Assembly: GCA_002337085.1 (NCBI GenBank)
Contig: DDFH01000006.1
Location: 91,098-155,097 of the forward strand
Source: Hyphomonadaceae bacterium UBA1933
GTDB taxonomy: Bacteria; Pseudomonadota; Alphaproteobacteria; Caulobacterales; Aquidulcibacteraceae
Direction: 5' to 3'
DNA: 64,000 bases
In this document: one piece after another, positions 26,874-35,856 of the stretch
How the letters are laid out: every line of letters begins with the position of its first letter
How positions within the stretch are numbered: position 1 is the first letter of the stretch
The notes under the pieces: model-generated
Told to the model about the DNA's origin: nothing
Seen by the model: the letters and a program-made list of their open reading frames with translations, nothing else
Databases searched by the model: none
Made by a program: the position numbers and the translations under genes

Positions 26874-28034
26874 ATGGCTGAAATTAAATTAACACCGGAA
26901 GAAACCGCATTATTTCTTAAGGGCAATTCACGTTCAAGACGCGCATTTATGGCGGCATTTGGGGCAACTGCGGCGGCATTCTCGCTTGCGGCATGTTCAA
27001 AAGGTTCTGCACCAGCGGCAAAAGATGGCGGCAAGATTGTAATTGAAGGGTCAGAAAAAGCACCCTTAAAATTCTATAATTGGGATACTTATATTGGCGA
27101 AACGACATTGGATGACTTTAAAGCCGCATCAGATGTTCCGGTTGAAATGACGCTTTTTGCCTCTAATGACGAATTATTTGCAAAATTCCGTGCCGGCAAC
27201 CCTGGCTATGATGTTATTATGCCGTCAAACGAATATGTTACCCGCATGGCAGAGGCTGGAATGTTGCAACCGCTTGACCATGCAAAAATCCCGAATATGA
27301 AAAATATTGCGCCAGAATTCTTGGATCCAGATTTTGATAAGGGTCGAAAATTCTCTATGCCTTATACATGGTTGGTGCTTGGTATTGGGTATCGTAAATC
27401 AGCCATGAAAGATGGCGTCGCACCTGATTCATGGAAATATGTCCTTGATTCCGACCAATATAAGGGCAAGATTTCACTTTTAGGTGAATCGATGGATTTA
27501 TTCCGCCTTACCTTTAAATATCTTGGTCATTCGGTAAATGACTATACGCCGGAACTTTTGAAACAAGCAGAGGCGATTTTGGTAAAACAAAAAGCCTTTG
27601 TTAAAAATTTCCATGATGATAACGGTCAAGACCTGCTATTATCCAAAGAAGTTGATATCGTAATTGAATATAATGGCGATATTGCCCAAGTTAAAAAAGA
27701 AGATGACGATCTTGATTTCATCATTCCAAAAGAAGGTTCTTTGCTAAATTCTGATTGTATGTGTATTCCAAAAGGCGCACCAAGCCCGAACAATGCCCAT
27801 GCCTTTATAAATTATATCCTTGATGCCAAGGTTGGTGCGGCGATTTCTAAAACTATTCTTTACCCAACACCAAATGCGGCGGCAAAGGCACTTATGGATG
27901 ATGCCTATAAAAACAACCCAATCATTTTCCCACCGGCTGATAAACTTGCAAAGTGTGAATATGGTAAATTCTTGGGACAAGAATATGCACAATCAATTGA
28001 ATCTGCCATGAACCGCGTACGGGCGGCAAAATAA
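26874..28034 (+). CDS. Polyamine ABC transporter substrate-binding lipoprotein 2 (PotD/PotF type)
   Basis: A 386-residue paralogue of the preceding binding protein, sharing most positions over its whole length. It has the same hydrophilic N-terminal extension, the SRSRRAFMAAFGATAAAF export signal and a lipobox Cys (SLAAC). The ATG at 26874 has AAGGGTGAG upstream; an ATG six codons earlier lacks one. The ligand pocket differs slightly (IEYNGDIAQV against VELNGDIAQV), so the pair may prefer different polyamines. It is followed by a terminator-like hairpin and then the permease genes. Confidence 0.9.
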   Translation: MAEIKLTPEETALFLKGNSRSRRAFMAAFGATAAAFSLAACSKGSAPAAKDGGKIVIEGSEKAPLKFYNWDTYIGETTLDDFKAASDVPVEMTLFASNDELFAKFRAGNPGYDVIMPSNEYVTRMAEAGMLQPLDHAKIPNMKNIAPEFLDPDFDKGRKFSMPYTWLVLGIGYRKSAMKDGVAPDSWKYVLDSDQYKGKISLLGESMDLFRLTFKYLGHSVNDYTPELLKQAEAILVKQKAFVKNFHDDNGQDLLLSKEVDIVIEYNGDIAQVKKEDDDLDFIIPKEGSLLNSDCMCIPKGAPSPNNAHAFINYILDAKVGAAISKTILYPTPNAAAKALMDDAYKNNPIIFPPADKLAKCEYGKFLGQEYAQSIESAMNRVRAAK

Positions 28035-28049
28035 AAATATTAAGCAGTC

Positions 28050-28080
28050 AAGGGGGGTGATTTTCGTCCCCCTTTCTTTA
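28050..28080 (+). terminator. Terminator-like hairpin between the binding protein and permease genes
   Basis: AAGGGGG (28050-28056) pairs with CCCCCTT (28068-28074) and is followed by TCTTTA. Placed inside the transport operon, it may end most transcripts so that the binding protein is made in excess over the membrane parts. Confidence 0.65.
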
Positions 28081-28112
28081 TAAATAAGGCCAAAATAAAA
28101 TCAGGGAAGAAT

Positions 28113-29006
28113 ATGCAAAACTGGTTCGAAAATAAGCGATTTTTTTGGGCAACAATGCTTGCGCCCACCGTTTGGTTTCTTGCATTTTTTGTTGCCCCAA
28201 TGGCGTTGGTTTGGGCATATTCTTTTGGTGAAAATGCAGGGCCAGTAAATATCGCTATCACCGGTACTTTTGGCAATTATGCCAAGGCATTCCGCCCCGA
28301 AATCATTCAAGTTTTAAGTGACAGTGTGGTTTTGGCCTTTATTGCGACTTTGATTTGCCTAGTATTGGCGTTTCCGGTGGCAATTGCCATGACATTTGCC
28401 GATGACAAAACCAAATCATGGCTTTTACTTTTAATCATGCTTCCATTTTGGACAAATTTACTTATTCGCACCTATGCCCTTATTGCGATGATGCGAACCG
28501 AAGGCTTTATCAATTTTTCTTTTGCATTTTTCCATAATATCGCGGTCTCACTTGGCTTTAATCTTGGTGATTATGTACCGATGGAATTGCTTTATAATAA
28601 GTCGGCAATTGTGATTGGTCTTGTATATGTGCATTTGCCATTCATGGTATTACCACTTTATGCAGCACTTGATAAACTTGATCGTTCTTTAATTGAAGCA
28701 TCACTTGACTTAGGTGCGGGGCATATGACTACAATGTGGAAAATTGTTGTCCCCCTTGCCTTACCGGGGATTGCAGCGGGGTTGGTAATAACCTTTATCC
28801 CTGCAATGGGTGCATACCTTACCCCAGACCTATTGGGTGGCCCCAATGATTTGATGATTGCCACCCTTATTGAGCGGCAGTTTAAACGTGCCAATGACTG
28901 GCCATTTGGTTCGGCATTGTCTTTTATTCTGATGTATGTAACCCTTATATTCTTTGCGCTTAGAACCTTCTTTGAGGCTCGTGGCGGTAAAGTTTCGGCG
29001 CATTAG
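28113..29006 (+). CDS. Polyamine ABC transporter permease 1 (PotB/PotH type)
   Basis: Inner-membrane permease of 297 residues with six hydrophobic segments. The EAA loop that contacts the ATPase reads IEASLDLGAGHMTTMWKIVVPLALPGI. It has the PotB/PotH-like N terminus (TVWFLAFFVAPMALVWAYSF) and ends just before the second permease gene (gap of about 10 bases). With that permease and the ATPase it forms the transport channel. Confidence 0.9.
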   Translation: MQNWFENKRFFWATMLAPTVWFLAFFVAPMALVWAYSFGENAGPVNIAITGTFGNYAKAFRPEIIQVLSDSVVLAFIATLICLVLAFPVAIAMTFADDKTKSWLLLLIMLPFWTNLLIRTYALIAMMRTEGFINFSFAFFHNIAVSLGFNLGDYVPMELLYNKSAIVIGLVYVHLPFMVLPLYAALDKLDRSLIEASLDLGAGHMTTMWKIVVPLALPGIAAGLVITFIPAMGAYLTPDLLGGPNDLMIATLIERQFKRANDWPFGSALSFILMYVTLIFFALRTFFEARGGKVSAH

Positions 29007-29016
29007 GGGGAATATG

Positions 29017-29853
29017 ATGAGCAAGAAACCGCAGCGCGCGCCTTTAGAATATTCAAAATCTTTCCGCCTTCGGGCATGGATTGCTGGTGTATTATTATTT
29101 CTTTATTCGCCATTATTAATTTTGATTGCTTTTAGTTTTAATGATTCCAAACGAAACATCGTTTGGAAGGGCTTTACATTTAAATGGTATGTTAAAGTTT
29201 TTGAAAATGATGCCCTGCGGGAAGCGTTATTTAACTCTTTGATAATTGCGGTACTTTGCACCATATTCTCGGTGGTTTTGGGGGCATTGGCGGCATTTGT
29301 ATTGTGGCGCTTTAAATTTCCAATGAAGGGATTATTGGAAAGCGGCCTTAACCTACCAATCGTTGTGCCAGAAATTTGTATGGGCGTTGGGGTTTTGATG
29401 TTTTTCAATAAAATCCACTGGCCTAATGATTTACCTTGGCCAATTTCATTGTCGCAAATTGTCATTGCTCACATCACCTTCTCTTTCCCTTTTGTTGCAG
29501 TTGTGGTGCGGGCAAGGCTTGAAAGCTTTAATAAGGAATTGGAGGCTGCGGCACTTGATTTGGGTGCATCACAATGGCGTGCCTTTACCGATGTAATCGT
29601 TCCCCATATGACACCGGGATTAATTGCGGGCGCATTATTGGCGTTTACATTATCGCTTGATGATTTTGTGATTACTTTCTTTGCCTCTGGCCCAGGGACA
29701 ATTACATTCCCAATAAAAGTTTATTCCATGGTGCGCTTCTCGGTTACACCCGAAGTTAATGCCGCATCGACCATCATTATTGTTTTAACCCTGATTGCAA
29801 CTGCGGTTGCCATGAAGTTTCAGGATACCTCCCCCAACAAGGAGAATGCTTAG
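29017..29853 (+). CDS. Polyamine ABC transporter permease 2 (PotC/PotI type)
   Basis: The partner permease, 278 residues, with six hydrophobic segments and an EAA loop (LEAAALDLGASQWRAFTDVIVP). The sequence LSLDDFVITFFASGPG is typical of PotC/PotI. Two ATGs are adjacent (29014 and 29017), both after AGGGGG; the second has the better spacing. Its stop overlaps the GTG start of the ATPase gene by one base. Confidence 0.9.
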   Translation: MSKKPQRAPLEYSKSFRLRAWIAGVLLFLYSPLLILIAFSFNDSKRNIVWKGFTFKWYVKVFENDALREALFNSLIIAVLCTIFSVVLGALAAFVLWRFKFPMKGLLESGLNLPIVVPEICMGVGVLMFFNKIHWPNDLPWPISLSQIVIAHITFSFPFVAVVVRARLESFNKELEAAALDLGASQWRAFTDVIVPHMTPGLIAGALLAFTLSLDDFVITFFASGPGTITFPIKVYSMVRFSVTPEVNAASTIIIVLTLIATAVAMKFQDTSPNKENA

Positions 29854-31016
29854 TGCCAGATAATTTAGCATCACAAAAGAAATCATCTGTTGTAAAAGAC
29901 GAAACCATTATCAAAATTGAAAATCTTACCAAACGTTTTGGTAAAGTTGCGGCGGTTGATGACATAAACCTTGAAATCAAGCGCGGTGAGTTTTTTGCAC
30001 TTCTTGGCCCATCAGGCTGTGGCAAGACCACGCTTTTGCGCATGATTGCGGGATTTGAAGTTCCGACCGAAGGCAAAATTTTCTTAGATGGTGTTGATGT
30101 TTCCAATATCCCGCCCAACAAAAGACCTGTAAACACCGTATTCCAATCCTATGCGGTTTTCCCGCATCTTAGCGTGTTTGATAATGTTGCCTATGGTCTG
30201 CAATTTGATAATATTTCAAAATCTGAACAGCGCGACCGTGTTATGGCGGCACTGGAAGATGTTAAACTTGAACACCTTGCCGAGCGTAAACCCGACCAAA
30301 TGTCGGGTGGTCAAAGGCAAAGGGTTGCATTGGCACGCGCCTTGGTGAAACGCCCAAAAGTTCTGTTACTTGATGAACCATTATCCGCTCTTGATGCCAA
30401 ATTACGAGAAGCGATGCGTTTTGAGCTTACCGAACTTCAAGACCGTGTTGGCGTAACCTTTATCATGGTTACCCACGACCAAGATGAGGCATTGGCAATG
30501 GCGTGCCGTTGTGCGGTTATGGATCGCGGGCGCTTAATGCAGCTTGCGACACCGTCAACACTTTATGAGTTTCCCGCCAATAAATTTGTGGCGGATTTTA
30601 TCGGTTCGGTAAATATGTTTGAAGGCAAGCTAATCCTTGATGAGCCAGACAAGGCAATTGTCGAGGTTGAGGAATTGGGCGGCAAAGTATTCTTTGACCA
30701 CGGTGTTTTGGGCGCAGAGGGTGGGCAAATTTTCGTTGGCATCCGCCCCGAGAAAATTGAGCTTATTAAACGCACCAAAGATATGAAAAAGCCGCAAATG
30801 GAAGACAGCCCCGAGGACTGCAACGTATTTGCCGGTGTGATTGATAATATTTCATATCTTGGATCAGAGTCCATTTACGAAATCACGCTTGATAATGGTC
30901 GTCGGATGCAGGTTTCGCGCCCTAACCTATCACGTTGGGATCAAGAAGATTTTACTTTTAATGACGAAGTCTGGCTTGGTTTCCATGGTGACAGCCCAGT
31001 ATTGTTGCAGAATTAA
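29853..31016 (+). CDS. Polyamine ABC transporter ATP-binding protein (PotA/PotG type)
   Basis: A 387-residue ATPase. Walker A is GPSGCGKTTLL, the signature is MSGGQRQRVALARAL, Walker B is VLLLDEPLSALD and the switch His is in MVTHDQDEA. The C-terminal about 130 residues are a TOBE-type regulatory domain (FVGIRPEKIEL). It starts at GTG with AAGGAG upstream inside the end of the previous gene. It is the last gene of the transport unit; no strong terminator is seen after it. Confidence 0.93.
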   Translation: MPDNLASQKKSSVVKDETIIKIENLTKRFGKVAAVDDINLEIKRGEFFALLGPSGCGKTTLLRMIAGFEVPTEGKIFLDGVDVSNIPPNKRPVNTVFQSYAVFPHLSVFDNVAYGLQFDNISKSEQRDRVMAALEDVKLEHLAERKPDQMSGGQRQRVALARALVKRPKVLLLDEPLSALDAKLREAMRFELTELQDRVGVTFIMVTHDQDEALAMACRCAVMDRGRLMQLATPSTLYEFPANKFVADFIGSVNMFEGKLILDEPDKAIVEVEELGGKVFFDHGVLGAEGGQIFVGIRPEKIELIKRTKDMKKPQMEDSPEDCNVFAGVIDNISYLGSESIYEITLDNGRRMQVSRPNLSRWDQEDFTFNDEVWLGFHGDSPVLLQN

Positions 31017-31131
31017 AGTTATTTACCGCGCTCGCCATAATTAGCTTGTCACCCAGCATTTATTGCGAGTTCTGCTTTGTTTGCAGTAACGAAATACCGC
31101 AACAAGTGCGCCACGACAAAAGGGAGACTTA

Positions 31132-31986
31132 TTAAACCAAGTCCACCATTGCATATTTGGCATGAAGCCCGCGTGACGACAGGAATGCGGCGGTGCGTTC
31201 TTCATCAAGGCCATTTGGCCCACTTAATTCCGCCATGTGAATGCCACCAGTTATAAACAAGCAATCAAGTTTTTGGTGGAACGCCCCCTCAACATCAGTT
31301 TGAATACCGTCACCGATACACAAGACACGTGATGGGTAAAAATCACTGCGAATTTGGCGGATTTTATCAAATGCAAGCTCGTAAATCGGCGGATTGGGTT
31401 TACCAGCCATAATAACTTCGCCGCCCAATTCTTCATAAATGTCTGCTAATGCACCGGCGCAGGTTATAAGCCTGCCACCAAATTGCACAACACGGTCAGG
31501 GTTGGCACAGAAAAATGGCAAACCAACGTCTGCCAACATCTCAAGTTCTTTGCGATAATCCTCTGCGGTTTCCACTAAATCATTACGTGGCCCAGTGCAG
31601 ATAATGAAATCTGCGTCATTGGGATTTTCCACCAATGTTGCATTCATTTTTTCAATCAGGCTATTATCTTTACCGGTAAGAATTGGATAGGCTTTTGAGC
31701 CACGCTTTTCCATGGCGTCAAGAATTGCATCACCAGAGGTTACGATGGCATCATAAAAATCATTCTCAATGCCAATTGATGCCATTTGTGGACCAATTTG
31801 TTCGCACGGTCGTGGGGAATTGGAAATTAGAACAATTGTAAGCCCTTTTGCCTTTGCTGCGCGCAACGCGTCTAATGCGGGGGCAAAACCTTCACGCCCA
31901 TTATGAATAACCCCCCAAACATCGCATAAAAGCACATCATAATTTGAAGAAACTTCGGAAAAATCTTTAATAATTGTGGTTTTCAT
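31132..31986 (-). CDS. HAD-superfamily subfamily IIA hydrolase (TIGR01459 type)
   Basis: A 284-residue phosphatase-like protein. The nucleophile motif is LLCDVWGVIHNG, motif II is IVLISNSPRP, the lysine motif is MAGKPNPPIY and the acidic motif is LCIGDGIQTDVEGA. This is the NagD-like IIA cap class, of the group labelled HAD-SF-IIA-hyp4. The substrate is not known; related enzymes act on small phosphate esters. It stands alone between the polyamine ATPase and the divergent ferredoxin gene. Confidence 0.88.
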   Translation of the reverse strand: MKTTIIKDFSEVSSNYDVLLCDVWGVIHNGREGFAPALDALRAAKAKGLTIVLISNSPRPCEQIGPQMASIGIENDFYDAIVTSGDAILDAMEKRGSKAYPILTGKDNSLIEKMNATLVENPNDADFIICTGPRNDLVETAEDYRKELEMLADVGLPFFCANPDRVVQFGGRLITCAGALADIYEELGGEVIMAGKPNPPIYELAFDKIRQIRSDFYPSRVLCIGDGIQTDVEGAFHQKLDCLFITGGIHMAELSGPNGLDEERTAAFLSSRGLHAKYAMVDLV

Positions 31987-32206
31987 AAGCCCCTATTAAC
32001 GTCTATATGCTAAATTTAAAAGACTTAAATCTGAAGAAGTTTTAGGTAATTGTTTTCTGGTTAAAAATGCGGTAATAGCCGCCACGAAATAAGGCTTGCT
32101 GTATAAAGCAGTTTAAATCATGGGGTGCGACAATATCAAACTTGATTTTGTTGTATTTTTGATGCAACAAGCCAGCGTTCATTTCTTGTAGGGAATCTAA
32201 GTAAAT

Positions 32207-32548
32207 ATGACCTATATCGTTACTGATAATTGCATCAAGTGCAAATATATGGATTGCGTAGAAGTTTGTCCGGTTGACTGTTTCTATGAAGGTGAGAATT
32301 TTCTCGTAATTCACCCCGATGAATGTATTGATTGCGGTGTTTGCGAGCCTGAATGTCCGGCGGATGCAATTCGTCCTGACACAGATGATGAGCCTGATGG
32401 CAAATGGTTGGAAGTTAACACCAAATACGCAAAAATTTGGCCTAATATTAGTGTTAAAGGTACGCCACCTGCTGACCGCGAAAAATTTGATGGTGAAAAA
32501 GATAAGTATGAAAAATACTTTTCACCAAACCCTGGTAAGGGTGAATAA
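32207..32548 (+). CDS. fdxA: 7Fe ferredoxin
   Basis: A 113-residue electron carrier with one [3Fe-4S] and one [4Fe-4S] cluster. Cysteines at 9, 12, 17, 21, 25, 40, 43, 46 and 50 match the Azotobacter FdI/FdxA arrangement (CIKCKYMDCVEVCPVDC and CIDCGVCEPECP). The C-terminal tail of about 50 residues is usual for FdxA. It is followed by a strong terminator and then carD, an order common in alphaproteobacteria. Confidence 0.95.
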   Translation: MTYIVTDNCIKCKYMDCVEVCPVDCFYEGENFLVIHPDECIDCGVCEPECPADAIRPDTDDEPDGKWLEVNTKYAKIWPNISVKGTPPADREKFDGEKDKYEKYFSPNPGKGE

Positions 32549-32565
32549 TCAAAGCTTAAGTAATT

Positions 32566-32592
32566 GGGGGCAATGCCCCCTTTTTCTTTTTT
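32566..32592 (+). terminator. Terminator after fdxA
   Basis: GGGGGC (32566-32571) and GCCCCC (32575-32580) close a three-base loop and are followed by TTTTTCTTTTTT. Confidence 0.9.
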
Positions 32593-32971
32593 GACCTACA
32601 CTCACTCGGTTATTATTAATCAGAAAAATTTTGCCTAAAAACAAATAATAAGCACTAATAAGGGCAACTATGCTCAAAAAGCATCATTTTTAGCTAAACT
32701 AAATTATAATTTACCCTTAAACAAAGCAAAATTGATTCAAACACTTTATTTTTTGCAAAATTTATGTTATAGATACATTTAACTAAAGGGCATTTTGGAA
32801 AAAGATGCCCTATTTTGTGGAAATTGTTGGGACATTGGTTTTTCATCTTTAAATAATATTTTATTATTTGTTCATTACGCGTCCGTAATGGCGATGTGCT
32901 TCTTTTGTCCTTTTTAACATTTTCAGAATTGTTTCCGACACTTCCGCCGGAATAATTAGAACAGGAAATAA
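32593..32971. other. Gene-free spacer before carD
   Basis: About 380 bases of AT-rich DNA with no convincing gene. The one visible structure is a hairpin AGGGCAT (32787-32793) with ATGCCCT (32805-32811). The region probably holds the carD promoter. Confidence 0.5.
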
Positions 32972-33517
32972 ATGATGAGCGCAACAAAAACTCTTGATAT
33001 TGGCACTCTTGAAATTAACACAATCGAAAAATATAGTGTTGAAGATTTTGTGGTATATCCTGCGCATGGGGTTGGTAAGATTATCGGTATCGAAACCCAA
33101 ACAGTCGTTGGCATGAAATTAGAAGTATATGTAATTTCCTTTACCCAAGATAAGATGACTTTGCGTGTTCCAACACAAAAGGCGAAATCTTGTGGTCTTC
33201 GCGGACTTTCTGGCCCAAGAATTGTTGAAGAATCTTTGCGTACATTAACGGGACGCGCACGTATTAAACGCGCGATGTGGTCACGCCGCGCCCAAGAATA
33301 TGAAGCAAAAATCAATTCTGGCGACCTTATCTCTATTGCAGAAGTTGTTCGCGACCTGCACCGCAACACTGATCAGCCTGAACAAAGCTATTCAGAACGT
33401 CAACTTTATGAAGCGGCACTTGATCGTATGGCACGTGAATTTGCGGCAATCGATAATTGCGATAAAAATCAAGCGGTTGAAAAACTTTCTGCAACTTTGG
33501 CAAAACGCGCCGCATAA
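32972..33517 (+). CDS. carD: CarD/CdnL-type transcription regulator
   Basis: A 181-residue RNA-polymerase-binding factor that stabilises open complexes at rRNA and other promoters. An N-terminal RID/Tudor-like domain (VEDFVVYPAHGVGKIIGIET) is followed by a helical DNA-contacting domain (AMWSRRAQEYEAKINSGD). AGGAAATAA lies before two adjacent ATGs (32972 and 32975); either could be used. It stands alone and ends in a bidirectional terminator shared with the convergent MFS gene. Confidence 0.93.
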   Translation: MMSATKTLDIGTLEINTIEKYSVEDFVVYPAHGVGKIIGIETQTVVGMKLEVYVISFTQDKMTLRVPTQKAKSCGLRGLSGPRIVEESLRTLTGRARIKRAMWSRRAQEYEAKINSGDLISIAEVVRDLHRNTDQPEQSYSERQLYEAALDRMAREFAAIDNCDKNQAVEKLSATLAKRAA

Positions 33518-33541
33518 TTTGATAAAACAAATTAGATAAAC

Positions 33542-33572
33542 AAAAAGACCGGTATTTTACCGGTCTTTTTTT
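33542..33572. terminator. Bidirectional terminator between carD and the MFS gene
   Basis: GACCGGTA (33547-33554) and TACCGGTC (33558-33565) close a TTT loop, with an A run on one side and a T run on the other. It serves both strands. The left part lies downstream of the MFS stop codon; the right arm encodes the last residues (KKDR) of the MFS protein. Confidence 0.9.
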
Positions 33573-34819
33573 ATTGCTACTAAGCTATTGGCGGTGATAA
33601 TTGCAATTAATGACATTGCCGCACACAAAGTTGCAACCGAAGCCCAGCCGCCATTGTGCCATAATATTCCCCCCAAAGATCCAACGATACTTGAGCCAAA
33701 ATAATAAAATAACAAATATAAAGACGAGGCGTGCCCTTTGTTTTCTTTTGCGATAAACCCAATTGATGAGCTTGCCGCCGCATGGGCAACAAAAAATCCG
33801 GTTGTCACCAATATAATCGCAATAATAATTGTAACCAACGAAGACAAGAATGAAACCAAAACACCAGCTAGCATCAATGCAAAGCCACCAATTATAACAG
33901 GTTTACGACCTATTTTATCGGAAAGACCACCCGCTAATGACGATGAAATCACGCCAAAACCGAATGCCAAAAACAACATCGCAATCATAAACTGGCTAAG
34001 GTTAAATGGCGCGGCACTAAGGCGGAATGTCGTATAATTAAATATGGTAACAAATACACCAGTTAACAAAAAACCAAGCAAATAGACCCGTAGTAAGTTC
34101 TTATTTGCCAAATGACCTTTCCATGCATTTAAATGGACTTTTATATCCATTTTATTTGTTCGCACAGAATTTCGTGGTGCAGGTAATAAGATATAAAATG
34201 CGAATGCCGATAATATGCAAATTATCCCCATCAAAGCCATTGCAAGATGCCATGACGTAAATTCAGTTAGCGCGCCCATTCCGACACGACCAACCATAGC
34301 GCCAAAGCCATTACCAGCAATATAAAGCCCCATGGATCTTCCGAGATTTTTTGGGTTAATCTCTTCAGAGATATATGCCATTGCCACAGCTGGCACACCG
34401 CCAAGCACAAAGCCTTCTAATGCCCGCGCCAACAAAAGTTGATGCCAATGCGGCACAAAGGCAGCGATAAAATTTAATATCGCCCCTGATAGCATTGAAA
34501 TATATATCATTTTTTTGCGATCAAAAATTTGTGAGATTGCACCCATCAAAAAAATTGAAATCGCCAAGAAAAATGTCGTTAATGATAGTGCAAGCGAACT
34601 ATTTGCGGGACTTACGCCAAAGCTTTTTGCAAATGCAGGCAATAATGGCTGCACACAATAAATCATTGAAAAACTAGCAAAACCAACAAAGAATAATGCA
34701 ATGCCGGTGTTTTTATATTCTTTGGTTCCGGCACTTATATATTTATCAATCGCCACTGCCCCGCTGGCATTAGCGCTATAATTAACGTAATTATTTATTA
34801 CTTTTTCCTGATAAGCCAT
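33557..34819 (-). CDS. MFS transporter (AraJ/YNFM-like family)
   Basis: Inner-membrane transporter of 420 residues with about 12 hydrophobic segments. MFS signatures are GAISQIFDRKKMIYISML and GGLSDKIGRKPVIIGG. ATG at 34819 (MAYQEK) has AGAGAT upstream; the frame is open to 34840 without one. The cargo is unknown, and drug or metabolite export is typical of the family. It is divergent to a LysR regulator 67-90 bases away, the usual arrangement for local control. Its final codons form part of a terminator hairpin. Confidence 0.87.
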   Translation of the reverse strand: MAYQEKVINNYVNYSANASGAVAIDKYISAGTKEYKNTGIALFFVGFASFSMIYCVQPLLPAFAKSFGVSPANSSLALSLTTFFLAISIFLMGAISQIFDRKKMIYISMLSGAILNFIAAFVPHWHQLLLARALEGFVLGGVPAVAMAYISEEINPKNLGRSMGLYIAGNGFGAMVGRVGMGALTEFTSWHLAMALMGIICILSAFAFYILLPAPRNSVRTNKMDIKVHLNAWKGHLANKNLLRVYLLGFLLTGVFVTIFNYTTFRLSAAPFNLSQFMIAMLFLAFGFGVISSSLAGGLSDKIGRKPVIIGGFALMLAGVLVSFLSSLVTIIIAIILVTTGFFVAHAAASSSIGFIAKENKGHASSLYLLFYYFGSSIVGSLGGILWHNGGWASVATLCAAMSLIAIITANSLVAIKKDR

Positions 34820-34907
34820 TTTTATCTCTTTTTTTGGCATTATATGGGGAAATCATATATAGTTCTAATATATTGCTCAGGCATTATCCATATGGTATAA
34901 GTATATC

Positions 34908-35801
34908 ATGGAACTTAGGCATATCAGATATTTTCTCAAAATTGCCGAAGAAGGTAATTTTACTCGCGCTGCGACACAATTAGGAATTGGCCAACCGCCA
35001 TTAAGCCAACAGATACAAAACCTTGAGGCGGAAATTGGCTATCCGTTGTTTCGTCGGCTTTCACACGGCGTTGAATTAACACCAGCCGGTCAAGCATTTT
35101 ATGAAAAAGTGCAGGATTTCCCACAACGGGCATTTAATTCAATCCTTGCGGCACAAAAAGCGGCGCGTGGTGAAACCGGCACACTTGCACTTGGGATTAC
35201 GGGTGCAACCGCACTTAACCCCCATGTACCACATACAATACGTGATTTTAGGCACAAATTCCCCAGCGTAGAATTGAAAATTGAAGAGGCAAATGGCCTC
35301 GAGCTTATCAAGCATTTATATGATGGCAGACTTGATGTCGCTATTTTTAGATCATCGTCAAAAGACCCTGATGATTTACAGATTGTAAAATTAGGGCAAG
35401 AAGAATTGATGGCAGCACTTCCCGCAAACCATCCACTAGCGCAAAATAATCACGCAATAGACATCAATGATTTATCCGACGAGCCATTAATCCTTACACC
35501 ACGTGATCTTGGCACAAGTCTGCATGATGCAACAATCAAGGCGTTTAAGGATGCTGGCATAGAACCAAAATTAGGGCCGCCCGCACCGCATATTGCATCC
35601 ATAATGTCTTTGGTTTCGGCGGAATTGGGCGTTGCCCTTGTCCCCAAATCAACCCGCCAGTTGGCATTAGATGGGGTGAAATTTATTCCGCTTATTGCGC
35701 CTGCGCCCAAAATAACATTAATCATTGGCAGTCATAAAACAAAATTATCGCCAATTGCCCAAAATTTCATCGCATTGGCGACAAAAGTTTTTGCGAGCTA
35801 A
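34908..35801 (+). CDS. LysR-family transcriptional regulator
   Basis: A 297-residue regulator. The N-terminal winged helix-turn-helix is MELRHIRYFLKIAEEGNFTRAATQLGIGQPPLSQQIQNLE, shown here as the family hallmark up to about residue 60. A periplasmic-binding-like effector domain follows (about 90-295). It is similar to the BenM/CatM group by its LRHIRYF start. It probably controls the divergent MFS exporter and itself; the inducer is unknown. Confidence 0.92.
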   Translation: MELRHIRYFLKIAEEGNFTRAATQLGIGQPPLSQQIQNLEAEIGYPLFRRLSHGVELTPAGQAFYEKVQDFPQRAFNSILAAQKAARGETGTLALGITGATALNPHVPHTIRDFRHKFPSVELKIEEANGLELIKHLYDGRLDVAIFRSSSKDPDDLQIVKLGQEELMAALPANHPLAQNNHAIDINDLSDEPLILTPRDLGTSLHDATIKAFKDAGIEPKLGPPAPHIASIMSLVSAELGVALVPKSTRQLALDGVKFIPLIAPAPKITLIIGSHKTKLSPIAQNFIALATKVFAS

Positions 35802-35807
35802 AAATAG

Positions 35808-35832
35808 AAAAGGCCGCAAAATGCGACCTTTC
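35808..35832. terminator. Weak bidirectional hairpin between the LysR gene and hsp20
   Basis: AAAGG...CGC (35809-35817) pairs with GCG...CCTTT (35823-35831), with one unpaired base on each side. There is only a short T run on either strand, so termination strength is uncertain. Confidence 0.4.
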
Positions 35833-35856
35833 CAAATAAACGGTGTTATAAATATT

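Noticed and set aside
32042..32314. Frame opposite the fdxA 5' end
   Set aside because: It overlaps the strongly supported ferredoxin gene and has no family features.
32694..33100. Minus-strand frames before and over carD
   Set aside because: No ribosome sites and no recognisable motifs; they overlap the carD start.
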